A stretch of DNA of 64,000 bases. Origin: Paracidovorax citrulli (GTDB taxonomy: Bacteria > Pseudomonadota > Gammaproteobacteria > Burkholderiales > Burkholderiaceae_C). The notes below the pieces were generated by a model, which worked only from the letters and a program-made list of their open reading frames with translations, had not been told where the DNA came from and made no database searches. Numbering within the stretch: position 1 is the first letter of the stretch; each line of letters starts with the position of its first letter. Position numbers and translations under genes: made by a program. Below, piece by piece: positions 40,743-52,195 of this stretch. The DNA is taken from positions 207,026-271,025 of the forward strand of contig NZ_FNEY01000001.1 of assembly GCF_900100305.1 (NCBI RefSeq), read 5' to 3'.

Positions 40743-41155
40743 CAAATTTCCAGGTCGATGGCGAGCGCCTCGAAGGCGGCCATGGCCTCGCTGCCCGCCA
40801 GCGACTCCATGCGGGGCAGCGCATCTTCGTCTTCCAGCGTGCTGAAGGCGAGGCTGAACCGCTGGAAGCGGCGCTGCATGAGCGGACCCTGATGCAGCAC
40901 TTCCATCGCGGTGTGGCGCCCGTCGTTGCGGATGCGCTCCAGCAGGGGAACCAGGCGGTCCGGGGAGCCTTCCAGCTGCTGGCAGAAACGTTGCCCGTCG
41001 AACACCAGCAGGCCGGTGATGCCGTCCCGGACGTTGGAGAGGCGGGCGTGGGCGGCGATGGTGGCCACGATGCCCACGGGCTGCCCGGGCGCCAGCGTGC
41101 TGACATAGAGCACTTCATGGAGAGGCGCCGTCAGCGGAGGAGGGAAAAGCGTCAT
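40742..41155 (-). CDS. BLUF-domain blue-light photoreceptor (stand-alone)
   Basis: A 137-residue single-domain FAD photoreceptor. The key flavin-contact residues are present: Tyr17 (LYVST), Asn41 (SNVRDGITGLL) and Gln59 (RFCQQLEG), as is the RIRNDGRH segment. The Trp often found on the last strand is not present. There is no output domain, so the signal must pass to a partner protein; the divergent Crp/Fnr-type gene 135 bases away is an obvious candidate. Most short BLUF proteins work this way. Confidence 0.9.
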   Translation of the reverse strand: MTLFPPPLTAPLHEVLYVSTLAPGQPVGIVATIAAHARLSNVRDGITGLLVFDGQRFCQQLEGSPDRLVPLLERIRNDGRHTAMEVLHQGPLMQRRFQRFSLAFSTLEDEDALPRMESLAGSEAMAAFEALAIDLEI

Positions 41156-41192
41156 GGACTTTCCACTCTAGAGAACACCTCGGCAGGCCGCA

Positions 41193-41206
41193 ATGTCAAA
41201 AGACAT
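41193..41206. promoter_or_regulatory. Perfect palindrome between BLUF and Crp/Fnr genes
   Basis: ATGTC-AAAA-GACAT, a perfect 5+4+5 inverted repeat, the spacing used by Crp/Fnr-family dimers. A TAGAAT at 41230-41235 would place the palindrome centre near -42 of the regulator's own promoter, the usual class II activator position. The minus-strand copy contains TTGACA. Confidence 0.55.
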
Positions 41207-41289
41207 AGCCTGCGGGAACACCGATTGCCTAGAATCGCCGCCGCGCTATTGTTGCGCTCCCTTCCATTTCCTCCGCAAGCGCTGGCCGT

Positions 41290-42060
41290 ATGAGTACCGA
41301 TGTCGTTTCCGCTGGGCCCCTCCTGGAGGTCCCGCGCCATTGCGGTGCCTGCCGGCTCCGCCAGCGCACCCAGGCCTTCACTCCGGCGACGGGCGAAGAA
41401 TTGTCCTTCATCGAGTCCTACCGCTGCGGCGTGGAAATGGTGAGGGCGGGCGGCACCCTGATCCGCGAGCGCCAGTCCGGCGGCCGGCTCTATACGCTCT
41501 ACAGCGGCTGGGCCTTCCGCTACAAGACGCTGTCGGACGGGCGTCGGCAGATCCTGAATTTCCTGCTTCCGGGCGACCTGGTGGGATTGCAGCAGGAGTT
41601 TTCCGACGCCGCCCTGCACGGCGTGGAAGCCGTGACGGACTGCGCCTTCTGCGCGTTCGATGCCGATGGCCTGTGGTCGATGTTCCGCGAACATGCGCGG
41701 CTGGCCTACGGGGTCACGTGGCTGGCGGCCCGGGGCGAAGGCATGGTGGACGACAACCTGCTCACGGCCGGCCGGCGCTCCGCGATCGAGCGGGTGGCCG
41801 TGCTGCTGGTGCACCTGTATCGCCGCCTGGACCGGCTGGGGCTGGCGGAGGGTGGATCGGTGGATTTCCCGATCAACCAGCAGCACATCGCTGATGCGCT
41901 GGGGTTGTCGCTGGTGCACACCAACAAGACGCTGCGGCGCCTGTCCGAGATGGGGATGCATGAAATCTCGGGGGGGCGCCTGCGGCTGCTCAATCCACGG
42001 GCGCTGGCGCGCATCGGGGAATACTACGACGTCATTCCCCGGCCCGTGCCCCTGCTGTGA
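41290..42060 (+). CDS. Crp/Fnr-family transcriptional regulator
   Basis: A 256-residue regulator: a cyclic-nucleotide-binding-like beta barrel (about 45-140, with the RQILNFLLPGDLVGL stretch) and a C-terminal winged helix (about 165-235, NQQHIADALGLSLVHTNKTL). Cys18 and Cys21 (CGAC) near the N-terminus and further cysteines at about 117 and 120 recall, but do not match, the Fnr [4Fe-4S] pattern. The ligand is unknown. Divergent from the BLUF gene, with a palindrome between them. Confidence 0.88.
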   Translation: MSTDVVSAGPLLEVPRHCGACRLRQRTQAFTPATGEELSFIESYRCGVEMVRAGGTLIRERQSGGRLYTLYSGWAFRYKTLSDGRRQILNFLLPGDLVGLQQEFSDAALHGVEAVTDCAFCAFDADGLWSMFREHARLAYGVTWLAARGEGMVDDNLLTAGRRSAIERVAVLLVHLYRRLDRLGLAEGGSVDFPINQQHIADALGLSLVHTNKTLRRLSEMGMHEISGGRLRLLNPRALARIGEYYDVIPRPVPLL

Positions 42061-42179
42061 CCGCCGGGGGGCGGGCTGGCGGCCCTGCCAGCAGCGGCGG
42101 CGGATAATCGGCCATTCCGGCCCGATGGCCGGTGGCGCGCCGTTCCGATCTTTCCTCCCCCATTTCCCTTCCTATTCCC

Positions 42180-43600
<1,421 letters not shown>

Positions 43601-43604
<4 letters not shown>

Positions 43605-44443
43605 CGGAAGAACGTGCCGGCGCCGCCTGTCCGTCCGGGCCGGGGCCATCCCCGTACGAGGGCCTGGATGCGCCCGCGCTGCGTGCTTTGCTGGCCGAGC
43701 GCGACCGCGCGCTGGCCGACATGGCGGCCGCGCACGACGAGTTTCTGCACGCGGTGTCCCACGATCTGCGCGCACCGCTGCGGCATATCGTGTCCTTCGG
43801 CCCGCTGGTGCGGGAACTGGTCGAGGACGAGGCACAGGGCCTGCCCGCCGGGGCGCGCGCGGAGGCCTGCAGTTTCCTGGGCACCATGGACCAGGCTTCC
43901 CGCCGCATGGGCCGCATGCTCGACGGCCTGCTCGCGCTCTCGCGCATCGCCCGCGCGCCGCTGCACCGGGCACCGGTGGATCTGAACGAACTGCTGGCCG
44001 GCATGCCGTCCGCGCTGGCCGGCGAGGCGCCCGGCCGCCGCGTGGAGTGGCGCATCGCCCCCGGCCTGCCGACAGTGGCGGGCGATGCCGCGCTGCTCCG
44101 CCAGCTGTTCACCGAGCTGCTCGGCAATGCGCTCAAGTTCACGCGCGACCGCACGCCGGCCATCGTCGAGATCGAAGGGGACGTCGCCGGGGACGGATCG
44201 GCCCGGCTGGCGGTGCGCGACAACGGCACGGGTTTCGATCCGGCGCGTGCCGGCATGCTGTTCGGCGTGTTCCAGCGCCTGCACCGCGATGCGGATTTCG
44301 ACGGCATGGGAGTGGGCCTCGCCAAGGCGCGCGCGATCATGCAGCGCCACCGCGGGCGCATCGGCATCGACGCGGTGCCGGGCGAAGGCTGCACCGTCGT
44401 GCTGGCATGGCCTCCCGGCGCTGCAGGCGCACCCACGCCGTAA
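43601..44443 (+). CDS. Soluble sensor histidine kinase without input domain
   Basis: A 280-residue kinase: a short N-terminus, the HisKA phospho-acceptor helix EFLHAVSHDLRAPLRHI (His54), and a HATPase_c domain with NALKFT (N box), RDNGTGFDP (G1) and GMGVGLAKA (G2). There is no transmembrane helix, PAS or GAF domain; the catalytic core resembles phytochrome-type kinases. It is translationally coupled to glmU (ATGA overlap) with no response regulator nearby. Possibly it partners with a separate sensor protein. Confidence 0.88.
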
Positions 44444-44492
44444 AGCGTTCGATCCGGAAGTTCCTGCGGCCCAGGGGGCGTGGCGTCCTCGG

Positions 44493-44984
44493 TCATTCGC
44501 CCCGCAAGAGCGGAATGCGCGTGTCGAACTTGGCGCGCTTGACGCCGAAGAACGCCTTCACGTTGCGCACGTTCGCATCGCCCGTGAAGAGCCGCTGGGT
44601 GAGCGCCAGGTAGCCGGGCATGTCCGGGGTGTGGACCACCAGCATGAAATCCGGGCCCGGCGCCACGCGCCAGCATTGCTGCACCGCCCCGTCGGCCACG
44701 GCCCGCGCCTCGAAGGCATCCAGCATTTCCGCCCCCTGGCGGTCCAGCGTCACCTCGACGAAGGCCGTCAGCCCGTGGCCCTGCAGCTGCGCCAGCCGGT
44801 CGGGCCGCAGGATGGCTACCTGCCGTTCCACCAGCCCGAGGTCATGCAGCCGCTTGATGCGGCGCAGGCATGTCGGCGGAGAGACGTGCGCCAGTTCTGC
44901 CAGGGCCTGGTTGCTCAGGCTCGCGTCGGTCTGCAGCAGGTCGAGCAGACGCGTATCGGTGGCGTCGAGTGCAAGGGATTCCAT
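44493..44984 (-). CDS. Lrp/AsnC-family transcriptional regulator
   Basis: A 163-residue regulator: an N-terminal helix-turn-helix (LDLLQTDASLSNQALAELAH, then SPPTCLRRIKRL) and a C-terminal RAM ligand-binding domain. Divergent from glmS; the AT-rich 171-base spacer contains repeated GAAATTTTAT elements that may be its operators. Convergent with the histidine-kinase gene. Confidence 0.92.
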   Translation of the reverse strand: MESLALDATDTRLLDLLQTDASLSNQALAELAHVSPPTCLRRIKRLHDLGLVERQVAILRPDRLAQLQGHGLTAFVEVTLDRQGAEMLDAFEARAVADGAVQQCWRVAPGPDFMLVVHTPDMPGYLALTQRLFTGDANVRNVKAFFGVKRAKFDTRIPLLRGE

Positions 44985-44999
44985 GAATCGTTTATAGAT

Positions 45000-45073
45000 G
45001 AAATTTTATTTCTCCATAAAAGATACATGAAATAAAAGTCCAATCAACGCCGCAAATCGAGCTGAAATTTTAT
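45000..45073. promoter_or_regulatory. Repeated AT-rich elements between lrp-type gene and glmS
   Basis: GAAATTTTAT occurs at 45000-45009 and again at 45064-45073, with a related GAAATAAAA around 45029. The first copy is part of the palindrome GAAAT-TTT-ATTTC (45000-45012). In a GC-rich genome this clustering suggests regulator binding sites, most simply for the adjacent Lrp-type protein. Confidence 0.5.
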
Positions 45074-45155
45074 GCGGTCGTGCCTACGATGGCAGCCGCT
45101 CACGCCCAGTCCCCCTTTCCATCGTTCCTGAACTCTTCCCTGAAGGACCCCCTCC

Positions 45156-47045
<1,890 letters not shown>

Positions 47046-47087
47046 GGCAGGGCCACACGATAAAGCGATTTGAATCGCAAGCGAAAA

Positions 47088-48278
47088 TTAGAGCGCATGA
47101 GCAAGTCGAAGGCGCTCTGCCTTATCAAAATGCAAGGGTTTCGTCCGTCTCTTGGAGACATCCGCATCGAGATTTCGAACCGTGCCAGCCTTCACAAGCC
47201 GTACCAGTGAGCTTTGCAAATCTCCCGGAAGCCAGTTTGTGGCTTCAAGGATGTCGGCGAATTCGGCGGTGCCAATGCGGCGCTCGCCGGCTGCAAGGTG
47301 TCTTTGCCAGAAGGCATCGACAGCATCCGGACTGCAGCGGCCATCCATCGGGTCGGCTTGTGGCTCGATACCAAACATGTCCATGACGCCGGTCTTCCGC
47401 TCGCGGACATCGATTTGCTTGGCGGCACGAACCCGTCTTTGAACCAAGTCTGCTTTCTCAGACATGTCCATGAACTCGACGATTCCCATCGGATGGCACG
47501 TCAGATAGACGAGGTGATACTTCGTACGCTGATGCAGTGGGTCGAGTACCGTGACGTAGGCAGATCGCGGCCGGTTCCCCGAACTGCTGCTTGGAACACA
47601 CGCCTTGAGGCTTGATCGGTAGGCATTGACCAAGGCCTCTTCGCGCACGGTGGACTGGAGTCCGTCGAGATTCACCGATGAACCAAGCAGCTTCACCATC
47701 GCGTCCTGCCAGGCAGCCATGGATGCCGTGCGATTGATGAAGTTGTAGGCAAAATTGATCAGAAACTCCGACCGAGGCCGCTGAAGTAGCGGTCTCATGA
47801 TCTCGATCCCGATGTCTTTCCACCCCTTTGGATCCACGAAGAAGAACGTGAAGGCGTCGGTTCCGCACCACTTTAGGATGTCCTCTCGCAAGTCAACGAA
47901 GTCGCCGTGCAGACAGGCCTGGGCAACTGTTGGAGGGGCCTTTGAACCGAGAAATGTCGAGAGTCGCTCGAACGCACTCTTGTCCTTCTCAATGTATAGA
48001 GCCCGCATCGTGACGTCGACGCCAAGCCTCGCAAGCGTTTCTTTACAGGCAGCAAGCGTTTTGAGTGAAAGCGAAATCGACGTGCCTTCGAGGTCGTCGT
48101 CCAGCGCGCCCCATGGTCCCGCAAAGCAATCCACGAAACAGATCTCTGCGCGTCTGACCTTCTTCGCGCCCATGCCGATGATCAGCACCAGTTTTTCGAG
48201 GTAGCTCCTGAGGAGCGCATGCTTCACCAGGGCTTGCTCGCGCCCCTCGTAGGCTTCCGGAATGATCGAAGAAATCAA
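47088..48278 (-). CDS. tcmP: Three-Cys-motif partner protein TcmP, copy B
   Basis: A 396-residue protein of the TcmP type, named for regular pairing with a three-cysteine DUF5131 protein. It looks like a Rossmann methyltransferase-like fold: the motif I-like FVDCFAGPWG at 48-57 and a motif IV-like FFFVDPKGW at about 145-153. The C-terminal region (about 330-390, TAEFADILEATNWLPGDLQS) looks like a winged helix. Last gene of the island operon, 38 bases after copy A. Sequence identity to copy A is low apart from the FAG and D-x-x-G motifs. Biochemical activity unknown. Confidence 0.85.
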   Translation of the reverse strand: MISSIIPEAYEGREQALVKHALLRSYLEKLVLIIGMGAKKVRRAEICFVDCFAGPWGALDDDLEGTSISLSLKTLAACKETLARLGVDVTMRALYIEKDKSAFERLSTFLGSKAPPTVAQACLHGDFVDLREDILKWCGTDAFTFFFVDPKGWKDIGIEIMRPLLQRPRSEFLINFAYNFINRTASMAAWQDAMVKLLGSSVNLDGLQSTVREEALVNAYRSSLKACVPSSSSGNRPRSAYVTVLDPLHQRTKYHLVYLTCHPMGIVEFMDMSEKADLVQRRVRAAKQIDVRERKTGVMDMFGIEPQADPMDGRCSPDAVDAFWQRHLAAGERRIGTAEFADILEATNWLPGDLQSSLVRLVKAGTVRNLDADVSKRRTKPLHFDKAERLRLAHAL

Positions 48279-48316
48279 GTTCTGCTACCTCCCGATGTTG
48301 TGGTTCGAAGCGAGCC

Positions 48317-49591
48317 TCACCCGATCAGGAATAGCGTTTTCTGCGGGGGAGACATGATCTGGTCCGTGTCCTTCATCTGGGCCGACGATCTGCGTTTAGT
48401 ACCGTCGGCGCCAACGATCTCGACTATCCGTTCATCGAGCAGCTTGCCGATCGACTCCCGGTAGATTTGCGCCGAAGCCGGCGAGCTGTTGCAGGTGGTG
48501 GCGAACAACTCACCGAAGCTAATACCGGCGTCATCAGCGTACACGCGGCGCGGGATGTGCTCGTTAAGCGCCGCTATGCTCGCGCGGCGTGCCACATCGT
48601 CGAACTCAAAGCCTAAGGGTGACTGCCTGAGGTAGGTCGAATCATGTGCGGGGTCGTAACCGACCATCTGGAACATGTCGAGGCCGGCTCCGCCGTAGTG
48701 GATGAAATAGTTGTTATTTTCCCAGTGCACCTCGGTCATGACGTCGCGAGCCCGATGGTGCTGTGACATGTGAATTAACCAGTAGTCACCATGACCACCG
48801 CGATTGCGGATGAAGAACGGAGTGAAGTGGCGTGCGCCGCAGTTCTCGACGAGGCGGCGATACACGGTGCTTTGCAATAGCAGGCGCCAGTCGCGGTCGG
48901 AATTCTTGATCTCATCTACCGGTCGGCCACCGAAGATGTCAGGGATACCAAGATTTCCTAAAAGACCCTTCATCTGGTCACCGTCGTTGGCGAAGTTCAT
49001 GAGCGAGTCGACGTTGAACGTGAGGATGATCTCTGCTCTCGGTAACGCGTCAAAAATCTGGCGCATCAGCTGCGTGGGCACGTCCTTGTAGCCGTACTGA
49101 TCCAGGGCGAAGATCGAGCGGCCATTCTTCGGGCTCTTCTTCTTGATGAAGGCAATGATCGCGTCTGCCCGGTCCTGGAAGCGCGCGTGCTCAAGAAAGA
49201 TGCTTCTGCCGATCCTTTCACCATAGCCTTCTTCGCGCAGCACCTTGTCGAGGTGCATGTATGCATGGCGATCGGCCTCGGTGAAAAAGTAGTCGACCTG
49301 CAATTGGACTGGTTTGCGCCGGTCCTTATTGATCATGAAGTCTGCTTCGCGGGTGGCTTCGAGGAAGATGAAGGGAGAGCCCTTGACCGGTTCGCGCGTG
49401 TCATTGTGGATGTACAAACCACCGCCGGCAAAGCCGTCGACTAGGGTCAGCTTTAGGACATCCTGGTTCGGTGAACTGACGAGCGTTCGAAAATAGGCAG
49501 CGAGATACGCCTGAAGAATGCGGTGTTTGGCGACGCTGTGCTGCTGGATGAGGTCTGGGCCGTTCTTCCAGTTGTATTGCTTCAGCGTCAT
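48317..49591 (-). CDS. tcmP: Three-Cys-motif partner protein TcmP, copy A
   Basis: A 424-residue TcmP-type protein. Motif I-like LVDGFAGGGLY is at 50-60 and a motif IV-like FALDQYGYKD at 161-170. Between them lies the charged region HARFQDRADAIIAFIKKKSP. The C-terminus (about 345-400) has a winged-helix-like region with YRESIGKLLDERIVEIVG. It begins only 8 bases after the DUF5131 gene, with AAAGGA as ribosome-binding site, so the two products are probably made together. Base composition is clearly lower in GC than glmS or the dab genes. Function unknown; a DNA- or RNA-modifying role is inferred from the fold motifs. Confidence 0.87.
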   Translation of the reverse strand: MTLKQYNWKNGPDLIQQHSVAKHRILQAYLAAYFRTLVSSPNQDVLKLTLVDGFAGGGLYIHNDTREPVKGSPFIFLEATREADFMINKDRRKPVQLQVDYFFTEADRHAYMHLDKVLREEGYGERIGRSIFLEHARFQDRADAIIAFIKKKSPKNGRSIFALDQYGYKDVPTQLMRQIFDALPRAEIILTFNVDSLMNFANDGDQMKGLLGNLGIPDIFGGRPVDEIKNSDRDWRLLLQSTVYRRLVENCGARHFTPFFIRNRGGHGDYWLIHMSQHHRARDVMTEVHWENNNYFIHYGGAGLDMFQMVGYDPAHDSTYLRQSPLGFEFDDVARRASIAALNEHIPRRVYADDAGISFGELFATTCNSSPASAQIYRESIGKLLDERIVEIVGADGTKRRSSAQMKDTDQIMSPPQKTLFLIG

Positions 49592-49599
49592 GTGTTCCT

Positions 49600-50346
49600 T
49601 TAAATATGGGCGGAAAGTGCTGGCATGTCATCCCAGGTCCTACCCCCAAGCAAGCGGCCGTTGGCCTTCTTGGAGCGACGTTTCCCGTCCGCTCCCCAGC
49701 CGCCCCATTGCTTGAAGAAGAACTGCACACCCTGATCTTCGCATTGTTGACGGATATTCTCGACCCATTCAAGTTTCATCGGCCGTGCCTTGGGCCCGGA
49801 TTCCCCTCCGACGATCACCCAATGGATGCCGCTTAGGTTGAGCTCACCGACATTTTCGAGCAGCGGTTCGACAGAAAGAAAGCGAATACGAGCGTCGACC
49901 TTGCGCAGGCCTTCGATTCGAGGCACGCCATATTTGCGATCCTCGACGGATACGCCTATCCAGGCGTTCGTTGGCACATCGTGCGTCCGGAAGAAGCTGG
50001 CCATGCGATCGGCTCGTTTCGTCAGCACTTGGAAGGTGTGCTGCGGACAACGACGGATTACATCAAAAACTTGGGCAATGTAGCTGTCATCTACACCTTT
50101 GTGAAAGAGGTCGGACATCGAGTTGACGAAGTACACGGTAGGCTTCTTGCGTGCCAGCGGTTCTGCTAGGCGCTCAGGGAGTATGGTGAGCTTGAACCCG
50201 TTTTCGTAGCCTGGCGTTCCCATGGCCTGCAGTCGCTTGGCCATTGCCTCGGCGTAGCAGTTCTTGCAGCCCGGCGAAATCTTGGTGCAACCTACCGTAG
50301 GGTTCCATGTCGCCTCGGTCCATTCGATCCTGCTTGCTTGAGACAT
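49600..50346 (-). CDS. DUF5131 (phage Gp37/Gp68) three-cysteine protein
   Basis: A 248-residue protein with the family start IEWTEATWNPTVGC and the cysteine triad C20-x6-C27-x2-C30 (GCTKISPGCKNCYAEAMAKR). This looks like a radical-SAM-type cluster site with altered spacing. Further conserved stretches are VYFVNSMSDLFHKGV, FQVLTKRADRM, WIGVSVEDRKYG, FLSVEPLLENVG and WVIVGGESGPKARPM. The family is found in phages and mobile islands, commonly next to TcmP. Second gene of the island operon, 36 bases after the S24 gene, with AGGAGAACC upstream of its ATG. Reaction unknown. Confidence 0.9.
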   Translation of the reverse strand: MSQASRIEWTEATWNPTVGCTKISPGCKNCYAEAMAKRLQAMGTPGYENGFKLTILPERLAEPLARKKPTVYFVNSMSDLFHKGVDDSYIAQVFDVIRRCPQHTFQVLTKRADRMASFFRTHDVPTNAWIGVSVEDRKYGVPRIEGLRKVDARIRFLSVEPLLENVGELNLSGIHWVIVGGESGPKARPMKLEWVENIRQQCEDQGVQFFFKQWGGWGADGKRRSKKANGRLLGGRTWDDMPALSAHI

Positions 50347-50382
50347 GAGGTTCTCCTATTTCTTGAAATTGGGTGCATGCGA

Positions 50383-50976
50383 CTACACAACGCGCAGAAC
50401 GCGCGTGACGACGCCCCAGATGTTCAGTTCGCTCTTGTCGCTGATCGGGATGTCGGCGAAATCTGGATTGCTTGCCTGAAGCAGCCAGCCTGAGTCCGTG
50501 CGCTTCAAGCGCTTCACAGTCAATTCACCAGCGATATCCGCGATGACGATGCGACCGTCTTCAGCGGCTACGTCACGATCGACGACCAATTCGTCGCCGT
50601 CGGCGATGCCTGCATCTCGCATTGACCAGCCGTGGACCTTCATGACAAAGGTGCTGCTCGGGTCTCGCACCAAGTGCTTGCCAAGATCGACGGCGTCTGC
50701 CTGATAGTCATCACCTGAGGTGGGCATACCAGCGCGAACACGACGCCCAAGGGAGGGCACCATAGTGGCGGAGCGGGGTCCGGCGATCGGCCTCAGGGCC
50801 CGCGTATCAACGCCTGCCGGTTGAGGCGCGCGCTTCAGGCCATTCAGATAGCCTACTACCACTGGGACGAGGCTCTGCGGCACACGAACCGTTTTGGTGG
50901 GTTCTCCATAGGCGGCCTTGCGCCCGGCGCCCTGTCGGGTGCCGCCGTGGCTTGGCTTTGTTGACTGCGTTTTCAT
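50383..50976 (-). CDS. UmuD/LexA-like S24 autoproteolytic protein
   Basis: A 197-residue S24-family protein. The N-terminus GGTRQGAGRK is followed by a short beta-helix segment (TKTVRVPQSLVPVVVGYLNG) resembling the small DNA-binding part of plasmid UmuD-like proteins. The cleavage site Ala82-Gly83 (RVRAGMPTSGDDY) matches the UmuD type, and the catalytic Ser118 (HGWSMRDAG) and Lys155 (ELTVKRLKR) are present. No umuC follows. It is first in the island operon, so it probably senses DNA damage through RecA and controls the genes behind it. No CTGT-N8-ACAG LexA box was found upstream by eye. Confidence 0.85.
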   Translation of the reverse strand: MKTQSTKPSHGGTRQGAGRKAAYGEPTKTVRVPQSLVPVVVGYLNGLKRAPQPAGVDTRALRPIAGPRSATMVPSLGRRVRAGMPTSGDDYQADAVDLGKHLVRDPSSTFVMKVHGWSMRDAGIADGDELVVDRDVAAEDGRIVIADIAGELTVKRLKRTDSGWLLQASNPDFADIPISDKSELNIWGVVTRVLRVV

Positions 50977-51240
50977 GATTTTGTGACGAAATCAAGTTTA
51001 GCACGCGATTTTCGTTGTAAGTAGCCGCCCGATCGTCTTTTTAGGCACGCGCTTATAGAGGTGAAGGTCCGTCAAGCCGCCAAGATCAATATTTAATCTT
51101 TCCACCGGTCTACAGCTTGTTGAACGGTGAACCTCCTAACAGAGTTGAGATCACCACGATTGACCCAACGGGACTCGGCAATACCCGTGGCGTTTCCATT
51201 TTTGATCTACCAAATTCATTGGCGATGACACCCTGAAAGG
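50977..51240. other. Right edge of the island, non-coding
   Basis: This 264-base stretch is AT-richer than the flanks and holds no gene I can support. A minus-strand reading frame (51110-51240, continuing into the LysR gene on a wrong frame) is open but lacks a start or known motif; it could be a remnant from the island insertion. No direct repeat with the left edge (47046-47090) was found by eye. Confidence 0.5.
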
Positions 51241-52119
51241 TCACGCCCCCAGCAACTTCTCCAGCGCCTCCACCCGGTGCCGCCGCGGCACCGTGATGGC
51301 GTAGAAGCTCTCGGTCAGTTCGCTCGACTGGCCCGCGATCACCAGCAGCCCGCTTTTCAGCTCGTCCTGCACCACCACCTCGGACAGCAGCGACAGCCAG
51401 CCGCTGTCGCGGGCGATGAGGCGCAGCAGGGCCATGTCGTCCACTTCGGCGCGCAGGCGCGGTGCCACGCCGGCCGAAGCGCACAGTGCATCGAAGGGCC
51501 CGCGCACGGCATGGCGGGGGCCGGGCAGGGCGATGTCCATGCCGTGCAGGTCCTGCGGCACGCGCAGGCCGCCGGCCGGCCAGCGGTGGGCCGGGCCCAC
51601 GATGGAGATGGCCTGGCTGGCCAGGAAGCGGCAGTGCAGCGGCCGGCCCGGGTCGGCGGGCACGCTCTGGTTGGCCAGCACCACGTCCAGCTGGTGCTCG
51701 AGCAGCCGCTGCAGCAGGTCGTCCAGCAGGCCCGATTCGAGAGTGAGCACCACGTCGGGGTCGGCCAGCAGCGGGCGCAGCAGGTTCTCCTGGTAGTTGC
51801 GCGACATGGTGGCGACCGCGCCCACGCGCAGCCGTGTCATCCCCTGGCTGCGGCCCTGCAGCCGCCCCAGCAGCTCCTGGCCCAGGCCGAAGATGTCTTC
51901 GGCATACGACAGCACCACCTGTCCCGCCTCGGTCAGCACCATCCGCCGGTTTTCGCGCGTGAACAGCGGCTCGCCGAGCCGCTCCTCCAGCTGGCGGATC
52001 TGCGCAGAGAGCGCCGACTGCGAGGCATGCACCTCCTCGGCCGCCCGCGTCAGGTGGCCCAGCTTGGCCACCCGCCAGAAGTAGAAGAGGTGATGAAAGT
52101 TGAGCTGCTCGAGGCGCAT
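51241..52119 (-). CDS. LysR-family regulator next to dabBA
   Basis: A 292-residue LysR regulator of the NhaR-like branch: it begins MRLEQLNFHHLFYFWRVAK, with the winged helix containing QSALSAQIRQLEERLGEPLF. The effector domain lacks recognisable ligand clues. It is divergent from dabB; the spacer contains an 8-base inverted repeat (TGTTCTGT/ACAGAACA). A role in controlling inorganic carbon uptake is inferred from position, by analogy with LysR genes beside carbon-uptake operons. Confidence 0.9.
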   Translation of the reverse strand: MRLEQLNFHHLFYFWRVAKLGHLTRAAEEVHASQSALSAQIRQLEERLGEPLFTRENRRMVLTEAGQVVLSYAEDIFGLGQELLGRLQGRSQGMTRLRVGAVATMSRNYQENLLRPLLADPDVVLTLESGLLDDLLQRLLEHQLDVVLANQSVPADPGRPLHCRFLASQAISIVGPAHRWPAGGLRVPQDLHGMDIALPGPRHAVRGPFDALCASAGVAPRLRAEVDDMALLRLIARDSGWLSLLSEVVVQDELKSGLLVIAGQSSELTESFYAITVPRRHRVEALEKLLGA

Positions 52120-52169
52120 TGTTCTGTTTAAAAGATCAATCTGTTTCCTTTAATGAATTTTACAGAACA
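52120..52169. promoter_or_regulatory. Inverted repeat in the LysR-dabB spacer
   Basis: TGTTCTGT at 52120-52127 and its exact complement ACAGAACA at 52162-52169, separated by 34 AT-rich bases. Both flank the divergent starts, suggesting a shared operator for the LysR protein. Confidence 0.5.
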
Positions 52170-52195
52170 TGTGCGGCTCGCCACCATGGCGACCC

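Noticed and set aside
45074..45155. Possible glmS ribozyme or riboswitch before glmS
   Set aside because: No core ribozyme motif seen, and the glmS ribozyme is essentially a Gram-positive feature.
50977..51110. LexA box upstream of the S24 gene
   Set aside because: No CTGT-N8-ACAG pattern found by eye; damage control by the S24 protein itself remains an inference.
47046..51240. Complete Tn7-like transposon
   Set aside because: Position fits, but there is no transposase gene, no TGT...ACA ends and no visible target duplication, so only an insertion hot spot is claimed.
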